62,289 nucleotides of DNA from IMG/VR virus record IMGVR_UViG_3300006921_003544, positions 1 through 62,289 of that record. One strand, given 5' to 3'. The DNA is from a virus. A program made the translations under genes and the position numbers. This document shows, in pieces, positions 7,946 through 17,300 of the stretch. The notes beneath the pieces were generated by a model that saw nothing but the letters and a program-made list of their open reading frames with translations, did no database searches and was not told the origin of the DNA. Every line of letters begins with the position of its first letter. Position 1 is the stretch's first letter.

Positions 7946-10546
7946 ATGGCTGAAAGAATTGTAAGTCCTGGTGTATTCACCCGAGAAAAGGACCTTTCGT
8001 TTATACCACAAGGTGTTGCAGAAATAGGTGCAGCAGTAATTGGTACAACCCAAAAAGGCCCAGCGTTCTGGCCTACACAAGTAACATCCTATACTGAATT
8101 TGAATCCAAATTTGGTGGATTGGAAAGAAACCCAACAACATACGTTCCACATACTGTAAGAGAATATTTCGAACAAGGTGGAAATGTAATGACTGTAGTA
8201 AGAGTGTTAAGTTCTGCAGATGTGACTGTAACAAGTCCATTAGTGCTTAAAATTAACAACAAACTACCAGTAGCTGCAGCAACTGCAGTAACTAATACTT
8301 TTTTAAGTAATAGTAAAACACAAAATGTAGTTGCGGTATTATATCCAACAGAACATGAGTTATCAACTAAAGAAATAGATCTTTCCGGATCTTACCTAAC
8401 TCCAGCGGATGCTGTTTTAGCAGCTCCAGCTCTTGAAGCTAATACTCCATCAGCATCATTACAAAACTTCGTACTTAATTTATCAGGATCTGGTAATATA
8501 GCTGCAGGAACTTCAGTACCAGCAAAAGTATCAGGATCAGGTGATGGAACTGCAGGTGCAGCAGGTAGATTATATGGAATATCAGCATCTTTATTATCAT
8601 CAGATAATAACTCAATCGATACGGTATTAGGTACAAGTCCTAATTCAAATAAAGAAGCATATGTAAAATACTACAATAAAAATTTCTCAACTATTGATGA
8701 TGTTAAATCTAATTCCTTTACAATGACAAAAGCTGTAGATCACGTTTACGCTGACGGATATAAAGGAGCTACAACTCCATGGATCACAAACCAACACACT
8801 GGTTCAGCTGCGAATAACCTATTCAAATTACATCACTTAGGTCATGGTGAAACTACAAACTATGAGTTAAAAGTTTCAATACTAAACATGAAAGCGGCAA
8901 ATGGTGGAACGGATACAAAATATCCAACGTTTGATTTACAAATTAGAACGATCAAACAAACTGGTTTACCATTTGATACACCATATACGTATGATGCAAC
9001 AGATGATAATAGTGCAAACGTAATAGAGGAACATACTGGATTAACATTAGACCCAAGAGATGCAAATTATATTGCAAGAAGAATTGGTGATAGATACTAC
9101 AAAATCAATGATGAAGGTAAAGTAATTGGTGTTAACACGTATCCAAATGTATCTAGATATGTAAGAGTAGAAGTATCCAATGGGGTAAGCACACAAGGAA
9201 TACCAGTAACAGATGCTCCATTTGGATATAGAGCGATTGAACAAGCAATTCCAACAACAAACGATCTATACATGCCTTCAGCATCGTTTGTAACAAAACA
9301 AGAAGAAACTACAGACGTTTATGAACCGGGTGTATTCTACGGATTTAATTTCGATTTCGATGCAACTGATAATGTAAACTACTTAGCGCCAATACCTTCA
9401 ACGGCAAATGGTGTAGGAACAAATGTAGACTTCAACTTATCTAACATGCAAGGTCATGTATCAGCATCAGATGTATTGACAGGAAATGTAGCAAATGCTG
9501 GACATATGATCTCAATGGGATCTCAAACTCATCAACTGCAAAGAAGATTTATGGTTCCTTTCCAAGGTGGCCAAGATGGAAAACACCCTGCACAGGTTTC
9601 TTTGACTGGTAAGAGTATGGGTACAACGAATACATTCGGAATGGACTTTACAGATTCTACATCAGAAGGAACAAAAGCATATAAAAAAGCAATAAATGCT
9701 TTATCAAACGCAGATGAATTTGACATCAACTTATTATCAATGCCAGGAATTATTACAGACAATTGTCCTGCAACGATTACTCATGCGATCAATAAGACTG
9801 AACAAAGAGGTGATTGCTTCTTAATCTTTGATGTAGCAAAATATGACGATTCCCCAACACAAGTAGTATCAACAATTATTGCAGATGCAGTAACAGACGC
9901 AGCTAATTATGATTCAAGCTATGCAGGTACTTACTTCCCATGGTTAATGTATAATGATGCGGTAAATAATATAGTAACACCATTGCCACCATCAGCTATA
10001 ATGCCAAGTGTATTCGCAGGAAATGATTCAGGCGGTGGAGAACCATGGTTCGCACCAGCTGGTCTTAATAGAGGACTATTAACTGCAATCACTGAAGCAA
10101 CTACAAGGTTAACTCACGGTGAAAGAGATACTTTATATGAAGGTAGAGTAAACCCAATTGCAACATTCCCTAATCAAGGAGTTTGTGTATGGGGTCAAAA
10201 AACTTTACAAAAGAAAAGATCAGCACTTGATAGAATTAACGTAAGAAGATTGTTAATAGCATTGAAAAAATTCATTGCATCGACTTCAAGATTCTTAGTA
10301 TTCGAACAAAACACCGCAGCAACGAGAAATAGATTCTTAGGTACTGTTAATCCATACTTAGAAAGCGTACAACAAAGAAGCGGTTTACATGCATTCAAAG
10401 TAGTAATGGATGATACTAACAATACCCCAGATGTAGTAGATAGAAACAAATTAGTAGGTAATATAATGATCCAACCAACAAGAACGGCAGAATTTATTGT
10501 ATTAGACTTCACAGTATTACCAACAGGAGCTACTTTTCCAGAGTAA
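7946..10546 (+). CDS. 18: Tail sheath protein (gp18-like)
   Basis: Contractile sheath subunit. The N-terminus (ERIVSPGVFTREKDLSFIPQ, then AEIGAAVIGTTQKGPAF, residues about 3-40) and the C-terminal core (RSALDRINVRRLLIALKKFI at about 753-772, then NRFLGTVNPYLESVQQRSGL, ending with a hydrophobic beta strand) are the conserved domains that interlock neighbouring sheath rings. The 866-aa length exceeds T4 gp18 (659 aa); the extra is in the middle (about 110-500), the variable outward-facing domains. AGAGGAG precedes the ATG. It is followed by the tube gene, the standard order. A contractile tail makes this a myovirus. Confidence 0.96.
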   Translation: MAERIVSPGVFTREKDLSFIPQGVAEIGAAVIGTTQKGPAFWPTQVTSYTEFESKFGGLERNPTTYVPHTVREYFEQGGNVMTVVRVLSSADVTVTSPLVLKINNKLPVAAATAVTNTFLSNSKTQNVVAVLYPTEHELSTKEIDLSGSYLTPADAVLAAPALEANTPSASLQNFVLNLSGSGNIAAGTSVPAKVSGSGDGTAGAAGRLYGISASLLSSDNNSIDTVLGTSPNSNKEAYVKYYNKNFSTIDDVKSNSFTMTKAVDHVYADGYKGATTPWITNQHTGSAANNLFKLHHLGHGETTNYELKVSILNMKAANGGTDTKYPTFDLQIRTIKQTGLPFDTPYTYDATDDNSANVIEEHTGLTLDPRDANYIARRIGDRYYKINDEGKVIGVNTYPNVSRYVRVEVSNGVSTQGIPVTDAPFGYRAIEQAIPTTNDLYMPSASFVTKQEETTDVYEPGVFYGFNFDFDATDNVNYLAPIPSTANGVGTNVDFNLSNMQGHVSASDVLTGNVANAGHMISMGSQTHQLQRRFMVPFQGGQDGKHPAQVSLTGKSMGTTNTFGMDFTDSTSEGTKAYKKAINALSNADEFDINLLSMPGIITDNCPATITHAINKTEQRGDCFLIFDVAKYDDSPTQVVSTIIADAVTDAANYDSSYAGTYFPWLMYNDAVNNIVTPLPPSAIMPSVFAGNDSGGGEPWFAPAGLNRGLLTAITEATTRLTHGERDTLYEGRVNPIATFPNQGVCVWGQKTLQKKRSALDRINVRRLLIALKKFIASTSRFLVFEQNTAATRNRFLGTVNPYLESVQQRSGLHAFKVVMDDTNNTPDVVDRNKLVGNIMIQPTRTAEFIVLDFTVLPTGATFPE

Positions 10547-10561
10547 AAACTGAGGAAGATA

Positions 10562-10573
10562 GATATTTATATT
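10562..10573 (+). promoter_or_regulatory. Putative late promoter box (GATATTTATATT) before the tube gene
   Basis: ATATTTATA box only 18 bases before the tube start, with the AGAGGAG ribosome site in between. The position allows a very short leader. This gives the tube gene an independent transcript start downstream of the sheath gene. Confidence 0.42.
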
Positions 10574-10589
10574 AAAGAGGAGAACTTAG

Positions 10590-11078
10590 ATGGCACAATT
10601 ATTAGACTCAAATGAAATATTCTTTACACCCTTTGAACCAAAGGTTGCGAATAGGTTCATTATGTTTATTGAAGGTATCCCAGCTTATCTTGTAAAGAAA
10701 GCATCAAGACCTACGGTAACATTTGAAGAGGTTGTATTAGATCACATCAACGTACAAAGAAAAATTAAAGGTAAAGCGACGTGGTCAGATGTAACTGTAG
10801 AATTATATGATCCGGTTGTTCCATCAGCTGCACAAGCTGTAATGGAGTGGGTTAGATTACACCACGAATCGGTAACAGGTAGAGCAGGATATTCAGATTT
10901 TTATAAAAAAGATGTAACTTTTAACATGCTAGGACCAGTAGGTGATAAAGTTGAAGAATGGACACTAAAAGGTGCTTACATCGGAGAAGCAGGATTTGGT
11001 GAAATGGATTGGTCAACTCAAGATCCAATGTCAATCTCATTAACATTGAAATACGACTACGCAATACTACAATTCTAA
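10590..11078 (+). CDS. 19: Tail tube protein (gp19-like)
   Basis: Subunit of the inner tail tube inside the sheath. The 162-aa length is nearly identical to T4 gp19 (163 aa). Family features: N-terminal FEPKVANRFIMFIEGIPAYL (about residues 11-30), a central W-containing strand with DVTVELYDPVVPSA, a VMEWVRLHHESVTGR helix, and a C-terminal SISLTLKYDYAIL beta hairpin. The start has AGAGGAG at good spacing. It is followed by an intrinsic terminator, consistent with a high-copy transcript unit of its own. Confidence 0.95.
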   Translation: MAQLLDSNEIFFTPFEPKVANRFIMFIEGIPAYLVKKASRPTVTFEEVVLDHINVQRKIKGKATWSDVTVELYDPVVPSAAQAVMEWVRLHHESVTGRAGYSDFYKKDVTFNMLGPVGDKVEEWTLKGAYIGEAGFGEMDWSTQDPMSISLTLKYDYAILQF

Positions 11079-11083
11079 AAAAC

Positions 11084-11091
11084 TATTTATA
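11084..11091 (+). promoter_or_regulatory. TATTTATA box in the tube-gp26 spacer
   Basis: Copy of the late-type box six bases after the tube stop. Unlike the others it lies upstream of a terminator, so transcription from it would stop before the next gene. It may be fortuitous, or drive a roughly 60-base RNA. Confidence 0.2.
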
Positions 11092-11128
11092 ATTGTACTC
11101 ATGCAAAAGAACCCAATTATATAAAAGA

Positions 11129-11154
11129 AATGCCCAAAAACTTGGGCATTTTTT
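11129..11154 (+). terminator. Intrinsic terminator after the tube gene
   Basis: A perfect 9-bp stem AATGCCCAA / TTGGGCATT with a 4-base loop is followed directly by T residues. It lies 50 bases after the tube stop codon and about 50 bases before the gp26-like ribosome site. Confidence 0.92.
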
Positions 11155-11160
11155 GTATGC

Positions 11161-11178
11161 ATACATATGTATATATAG
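11161..11178 (+). promoter_or_regulatory. Palindrome-like AT element before the gp26-like gene
   Basis: ATACATATGTATATATAG lies directly after the terminator and 28 bases before the gp26-like start. It is a variant of the TATATATGTATATA element seen before three other genes. It is a candidate promoter because the terminator would otherwise isolate the gene. Confidence 0.35.
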
Positions 11179-11205
11179 AACAATATCAATAAAGGAGAAT
11201 AAGTT

Positions 11206-12033
11206 ATGGCACAACACCAAATGACAGATGAAGAGTTAAAACAAAAACTCGTAGCAGATTCAATTCAATCAGAAACATATAAATTTCCAACAGAGGAAGT
11301 TGAATTACCAAGTAAAGGACATTTCTACTCAGATGATAGTCCACTATCGATAGGAAAGATAGAAATGAAATATCCAACAGCAAAAGAAGAGGATATTCTT
11401 ACTTCACAAAATCTTATAAAAAATGGTACAGTAATTGACAAATTCATGCAGTCTATTATCGTATCAAAAATTAACTACAATGATTTATTGATCGGTGATA
11501 AGAACTCTCTTATGATAGCGGGACGTATATTAGCATATGGCGCTGAGTATCCAATAGAATCAATATGCCCTGAATGTGGTGCAAAATCTACTGAAGTAGT
11601 TAATTTATCTGAAGTAGAGGATAGAGATATAGACTTTGAGTCCTACACAAAGGGAGCCAAAGTATTCGAATTCAAACTTCCAGCATCGAAGCGATCTATT
11701 ACATACCAGTTAATGACACATGGAATAGAGCGTAAGGTAGAAGATGCCTTAAAAATAGCTAAGAAGAGATCAAAACGAACTGGAGTAGATCCAGAATTAA
11801 CTACACGAATGAAGATGTGTATTTTATCCGTTGATGGTAATGATGATAGATCTCATGTTGATAATTTCATTGAAACGGAATTCTTATCAAGGGATGCACA
11901 AGCATTTAGAAACCAAATAAAATCCCATACCCCAGATGCAAACATGGTGTATGATTATGAGTGTGGCCAGTGTGGTTACGAGGAGGTGTCGGATTTCCCG
12001 ATCAACGCCGGGTTTTTTTGGCCTACATCCTGA
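11206..12033 (+). CDS. 26: Tail assembly chaperone / baseplate hub protein (gp26-like)
   Basis: T4 gp26-like family member of 275 aa, lying between tube and tape-measure genes. An N-terminal EVELPSKGHFYSDDSPL segment (about residues 31-47) leads into a helical core with DILTSQNLIKNG. Two CxxC pairs, C121/C124 (CPECG) and C253/C256 (CGQCG), form a probable zinc ribbon. It ends in the family-typical FFWP. The last codons run through seven T residues (12013-12019), where a one-base shift opens a second conserved frame. By position it corresponds to the G protein of the G/GT tail chaperone pair of other tailed phages. Start after AAAGGAG. Confidence 0.8.
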   Translation: MAQHQMTDEELKQKLVADSIQSETYKFPTEEVELPSKGHFYSDDSPLSIGKIEMKYPTAKEEDILTSQNLIKNGTVIDKFMQSIIVSKINYNDLLIGDKNSLMIAGRILAYGAEYPIESICPECGAKSTEVVNLSEVEDRDIDFESYTKGAKVFEFKLPASKRSITYQLMTHGIERKVEDALKIAKKRSKRTGVDPELTTRMKMCILSVDGNDDRSHVDNFIETEFLSRDAQAFRNQIKSHTPDANMVYDYECGQCGYEEVSDFPINAGFFWPTS

Positions 12034-12313
12034 TCACAGACAAGATCTATTCCAACAAATATTTGACCTAACCTATTATGGCAAGGGGTTCACTCACAAT
12101 GAGGTATATCATATGCCTATTTGGATGAGGCGTAATTACCTTCAACTTGTAGTGAAAGCGGTAAAGCATCAGAATGAAGCTAACGACAACGCTCACAAAA
12201 AAGATAGCCATAAATTCGCAACAGATCAGCAAAATTCTAAGACTAGAATACAACGTCCTGATATTAAAACGAAAAAAAATATCATGGTGAATCCTAAGCT
12301 AACGAGACGTTGA
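11936..12313 (+). CDS. +1-frame extension of the tail chaperone (GT-like domain)
   Basis: Open frame in +1 relative to the gp26-like gene. The first 28 codons merely shadow gp26; the conserved part begins at 12020 (HRQDLFQQIFDLTYYGKGF, then YHMPIWMRRNYLQL), followed by a charged tail. This short 'Y..MP.WMRR.Y' domain commonly follows gp26 in T4-like phages. It has no good ATG after the overlap: the first in-frame ATG downstream lies inside the conserved block. Expression could come from slippage on the T7 run, giving a 368-aa fusion, or from an ATT codon at 11993 that sits six bases after a perfect AGGAGG (11981-11986). The gene directly downstream is the tape measure, as expected for GT. Confidence 0.65.
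   Translation: MQTWCMIMSVASVVTRRCRISRSTPGFFGLHPDHRQDLFQQIFDLTYYGKGFTHNEVYHMPIWMRRNYLQLVVKAVKHQNEANDNAHKKDSHKFATDQQNSKTRIQRPDIKTKKNIMVNPKLTRR
12013..12019 (+). other. T7 slippery site joining the G-like and GT-like frames
   Basis: Seven T residues are read as Phe-Phe in both frames. A short inverted repeat (CCCG 11997-12000 / CGGG 12009-12012) abuts the run on its 5' side, and a hairpin there is known to favour transcriptional slippage. Loss of one T, or a +1 ribosomal shift, joins the frames. Confidence 0.55.
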
Positions 12314-12328
12314 TTATTGTAGCTCCTC

Positions 12329-12340
12329 GATATTTATATA
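12329..12340 (+). promoter_or_regulatory. Putative late promoter box (GATATTTATATA) before the tape measure gene
   Basis: Same box and nearly the same distance to the start codon (16 bases) as at the tube gene, with a GCGGAG ribosome site between. The consistent geometry supports a real promoter. Confidence 0.42.
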
Positions 12341-12355
12341 TGCGCGGAGAATACA

Positions 12356-14395
12356 ATGGAAGAATCTAAATTCAAATCATTTATGTCTAGTGCCGTATCG
12401 GGCACTAAGAAATTTGGAGCAGCAGCTAAAAATGCAGGAACCAGTGTTAAAAATAACATTGGAAAATCCATGAGTAGTGTAGCTGAGACGACAAAAGACA
12501 TAGTTAATCAATCTGGAGAAATTGGAGCTAAACTAGCTGCAGTGGGGGGAGCCGTTGTCGCAGGAATAATGAATCCAATGAAAGGACTCGTTGGTCTATT
12601 CGCATTATCATTAAAATATGCAACAGAATGGGAAGTTAGAGCGACCGCAACAGCTCGAGCTACCGGTTTAGTTGGTGAAAATCTCGGTGAAGCACAGAGG
12701 CAAGTTACTGGACTACATGAAAGGTATAGACACTTTGGTGAATCCATTGATGGTAGTATTCAAACAATTCAAGGAATGAATAACGCTCTAGGTAATGTTG
12801 ATTATGCAACAGCTCAAATGGCAGATCATATAACTAGATTCTCCATTGGAGCTGGTATTGGTAAAGATATATCAGCAAAAATTATGTCTAATATTATGTT
12901 GACGCAAGGTGCCACTGAAAAGACGGCAATGCAAGCTCAGAATTTTGCAAAAGACTTATCAAATGCAGCAGGTGTACCAATTAACTTGGTAATGGATGAT
13001 CTTGCAAATATATCAGATGATGTACATGGATTCTTAGGATCGAATCCTAAAGAATTAGTAAAAGCTACTGTAGAAGCCAGACGTTTAGGTCTATCATTAG
13101 AATCCACAGCAAAGATAGCTAATGGATTATTAGATTTTGAATCAAGTATAGAAGCAGAAATGGAAGCTCAGGTTCTTACTGGTAAAACTCTTAATTTTGA
13201 TAAAGCTAGACAATTAGCTATGGACGGAGATCAAGTAGGAGCTGCAAAAGAGATGTTAAGACAGGTAGGTGGATTATCTGAATTCAATAAAATGAATGTT
13301 GTGCAAAAGCAAGCATTAGCAAAAGCTACTAATATGTCTGTAGGAGAGATGAAAAAGGCTCTTGGTACTGGAGAAAAAGAAGCAGATCTAGAAGAACAAA
13401 GAGCTGAAGATATGGCAAAAGCTCAAATGGATCAAGCTAAAGGTGTAAAAATAATTGCAACTACAATGGAAGGCTTAAATGCCACACTTCATAGGTTAGG
13501 AAAAGTTCTTGGTGATATTCTAATGCCGTATGCTCAAAAATTTATGAAGTTTTTAGGCTCAGAAGACGCAACAACTATGATAGCAGATGTTGAAACATTT
13601 GTAGTAACTAAACTTACTCCTGCGATTAGAGAAATAGTAGGCTGGCTTGGACAGGTTTGGGATTGGTTAACTGTAGTAGGAGCTGATGGTGAAACTAATA
13701 TTGGTAAGATCTTTGACGCCTTCGCAGCAGTGGGAAGTTTCTTAGGAAATTTAATAATGCAAATAGCAGCATTCAATGAAAAAGTTGGTGCTGGAGCTGC
13801 CAGCGTCGCAAGGTTTGTATTTAAGACTTGGGATGGCATGATAAAACTACTTACGAAAGCTTTCCCAAAAGGAATCAAAGGTATGTTTGGAATGGCGGCA
13901 AAGGCAGTTGGTAAAGCTGGATCAGTACTTCTAAAGGTATTCAAAAAAGTACCAATTATTGGAGCATTGATAAGTTTTGGATTCGCAGTTTCTAAATTCA
14001 GAAAAGGTGATATGCTTGGAGCTGGTATGGAAATAGCTTCTGGTTTAGCATCATTTATTCCAGGAGTAGGAACTGGTATATCCATGGCTATAGACACAGC
14101 CAGTATGGTTCGTGATGTATCAGCATCAGATGATGAAGCAGCCGATTTCATATCTCGTGGCGGTAGAATGCAAAAATTCCGTAAAGATGATTTAGTTATT
14201 GGAGGAACAAAGTTAGATGGCTTATTGAGACAAGCTAATGCTACTGTAGGAGGAGGTGGAGGAGGAGATAATACAGCTATTCTGACAGCGTTAAATAATA
14301 TTGCGAATTTGTTATCGCAACCAGGTGAAGTAATAATGGATGGTAAGAAAGTAGGTGAAACTATCGCTATGTCAAAAAGCTACGTGGGGAACTAA
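12356..14395 (+). CDS. Tail tape measure protein (gp29-like role)
   Basis: A 679-aa, mainly helical protein in the tape-measure position right after the G/GT pair. Hydrophobic stretches lie at about residues 59-86 (GAKLAAVGGAVVAGIMN, then GLVGLFALSL) and 530-585 (VPIIGALISFGFAV, then SGLASFIPGVGTGISMAID), as in tape measures that later contact the host membrane. Between them runs a long helical region rich in Ala/Gln/Lys. A GGGGGG linker near 635 leads to a C-terminal tail with EVIMDGKKVGETI, a common tape-measure ending. In T4, gp29 (590 aa) sets tail length; this longer protein would predict a somewhat longer tail. The start follows GCGGAG; the stop is followed directly by the next ATG. Confidence 0.8.
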   Translation: MEESKFKSFMSSAVSGTKKFGAAAKNAGTSVKNNIGKSMSSVAETTKDIVNQSGEIGAKLAAVGGAVVAGIMNPMKGLVGLFALSLKYATEWEVRATATARATGLVGENLGEAQRQVTGLHERYRHFGESIDGSIQTIQGMNNALGNVDYATAQMADHITRFSIGAGIGKDISAKIMSNIMLTQGATEKTAMQAQNFAKDLSNAAGVPINLVMDDLANISDDVHGFLGSNPKELVKATVEARRLGLSLESTAKIANGLLDFESSIEAEMEAQVLTGKTLNFDKARQLAMDGDQVGAAKEMLRQVGGLSEFNKMNVVQKQALAKATNMSVGEMKKALGTGEKEADLEEQRAEDMAKAQMDQAKGVKIIATTMEGLNATLHRLGKVLGDILMPYAQKFMKFLGSEDATTMIADVETFVVTKLTPAIREIVGWLGQVWDWLTVVGADGETNIGKIFDAFAAVGSFLGNLIMQIAAFNEKVGAGAASVARFVFKTWDGMIKLLTKAFPKGIKGMFGMAAKAVGKAGSVLLKVFKKVPIIGALISFGFAVSKFRKGDMLGAGMEIASGLASFIPGVGTGISMAIDTASMVRDVSASDDEAADFISRGGRMQKFRKDDLVIGGTKLDGLLRQANATVGGGGGGDNTAILTALNNIANLLSQPGEVIMDGKKVGETIAMSKSYVGN

Positions 14396-17300
14396 ATGGC
14401 ACTTAAAAATTTAACATCAGATCTATCAGACTATTTCAAGAAAGAACCATCCAAACCAACCGGAAGGTTCCAACAACCGGATAGAGAGATGTCTGATCTA
14501 GATGTCCATGGTAAATTAGAAACTTACAAACGACCAGAAATTAAATCAGATCCTGCAGGAAATCCAATAATTCCAACTAATTTTGATCAACCCGACACAA
14601 AAACACGATACACAGACAATTTTGAATCTAAACTAATTAGATTAGCGTCTGTTGATATAACTCAAACTTCACTAGAAGGAAGATTTGAAACCAGCCCAGT
14701 AAAAGTTAATGAAATATCTATATCTGGCAATAATGAAACCAGCACATATGATCCAGAACAAACTAATCCAAAAGGTAGGAATGAGGAATCTAATATAGTA
14801 ATACCAACCATAGCTACAGATGGAAGATTTGAAGTCAGTGGAATAGATCCAGTAATATCAGTATTAAAGGGTAGATTTGAAACTAGTAATATAGAACCAA
14901 TTCAATCTGTTCTAGAAGGATATCAAGTTAAAACAGATGGAAATGGTAATAAACTTCCAAGTCATATAGAAATAGAAAATACAACTACATTCGGAATCCA
15001 GAATGAAGGAGATCTTACTCCAGCAATATATCAATATGGAAAAGCAGTAAAATCTGATGGATCATTAGTTAGTATTAACGATTCGGATTCGCATACATTC
15101 TCAGAAAGACCTGTAAAATCAGGTGGAGCATTACCATATTCTTCACTTCTAGATGTTACTGGAAATCCATCATCATATTCAACTTCATTAAATTCTATAA
15201 ATGGTATTGGAACATTCCACATTCATACAACGACTGGAACCAACACTGCTATTTCTAGTAATTTAGCGTTTGATAATGTACAATCTACTTCGACAGGCCA
15301 AGCACCTGAAAATTACTACTGGTCATCACAAGGAATAGCATCGATAAATCAACCATTTAGAGTAGGATATCATATCGATGCAACAACTGAAATACACGAT
15401 AAAATAAACAATAAATATACCACTGATTTTAATACTATAGGATTTATAGAACCAGATGGAAGCACACAGCATAGATTGCAAGATATAAGTGCAATAAACA
15501 TAGCACCAGCTACGTACATATCACAACTAACTCCATCACCACTTAATTATGTAATTCCATTCGATGCTACAGATGCAAACTCAGTAACATTTAATTTTGG
15601 ATATGATATAATAACAAATGCGATATCTAATAATCAAGGACAAACATTCACAGTACTTAGTTCAGCAACATCACCATATAGTGATATCACTATTACAGGA
15701 TTACATTCTGGAAATATAGATACTCTACACGCCAATAACGCTTCAGTATTTGGATTAGATATGGTACAATCTTTTATTGTAGATGGACAAGACACGATAA
15801 CACCAATATCAGAAGTAACTATTACTGGTGGAAAAGATTCGTTTACAACGGATACGTTGGAAGATAGTCAAACGATTGGTACTCCATTATTTGGTGGAAA
15901 AACATACGAACAAGTTGGGAAAACTAATCCTACAGTCGCAACTGATGTAGTAACTCTAGCTGATCAGATAGAACTAGGTAATAGTTTGATAGACGATCAT
16001 TATACGGTTGGATTCACACCAAACATGTCGCAAACATTTGGTGGAGGAGAGGAGGGATCCAAGTATTTAGGAATTGAAAACGACACATACACACATCCAG
16101 GAATATCAAATAGATATAGTCATAAATCGATCGTTGAATCAGCTTTCGGTCAAGGTTCAACTTTCGCAACCGCAAATACAGGTACTCCTACTGCAATATC
16201 ATACGATGTAAATAGCCATCTAACACCAGTGGCTCTTAGAACTTTTACAATAAACTCAACTGGACCGATAAATAATATTCAATTGGTAAATGGTACTGAT
16301 GAAGTAGAATTTCAAGAAAATTTCTCAAGTGCCAGAACGGGACAAGTTGGTGGTGCATACATACACCGTTTAGGACCGTATGGAATGGATACTACTATCA
16401 CAGGAGTTGCAGGATTAAGTAGTGATATGCAGAATGAACTACCTAAACTATACAACGATGGATCAGGTATAACACAATATGGAATACCATTAGGAGACAA
16501 ACCTAAATCATATGAAAAGAATTTTGAAGATAATACTGTAGACGAAGGAACTTCATACGGAAGCTATATAATAGATAAGATTAAATCAGGAGCAGATGAA
16601 AAATGGTATGAGAGTGCATTCCCAGCTCTATCTGGTAAGAATTTGTCATCTGCAAAAGCAGGTTTTGATGAACTTAAAAAAATGATGAAGCGAAAAAAGA
16701 CTTATAGAATATGGGAAACTCACAATTCATATACTTTGCAAGGAAATCAAGGTCTTCATAAAGGTTTAGAGCATTTCGGAATAGTCTCAGGTGGAAGCTC
16801 ATTAGCAGATGGATGGTTCCCTGAATTTACTAATATAGCTCAAGCGGGTAATACAACAGCCAATAGATATTATTCTGTTCTTGGATATCCAGGATTGATG
16901 GTAGCTTATGGAGTTGCAAGTTCTGGAGCTGTTTCACATTTAGACTTTAGAGCGTTAATCAATGATCCATTAGCAACTTTCTATGGAGAATCTACCATTG
17001 CAAATTATGATGTAAATAATTTGGTATCTAGAGGAGGTTCTTACAATCAAGGAAGACCTGGACTAGCACGTAGAGATTATAGACAAGCTACGACTAAAAC
17101 AAAGCCTTATGGAGGAGATGCAATTACTCAACAAGCTATCACTGGTGTAGACATTAAAGCGATGGAAAAAGAATATGGAGATTTGATAAAATTCTATATC
17201 AAAGATCCTATAGGGAAAAAGACGTTAAGATTTAGATCATACATAACAGCTATAAATGATTCGGTAGGTGCAACGTGGACTGGTGTAAAATATTTAGGTC

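Noticed and set aside
11997-12019. CCCG/CGGG inverted repeat plus T7 as an intrinsic terminator
   Set aside because: The stem is only four base pairs with an eight-base loop and lies inside a coding region; it is better viewed as part of the slippage site.
3029-12338. TATTTATA boxes as T4-type late promoters (TATAAATA) firing on the minus strand
   Set aside because: No minus-strand gene is supportable anywhere in the window, and the boxes sit at promoter distance from + strand starts.
13534-14151. 205-aa minus-strand frame in the tape measure gene
   Set aside because: Composition is that of a shadow of a helical Ala/Lys-rich protein; no start signals, no family motif.
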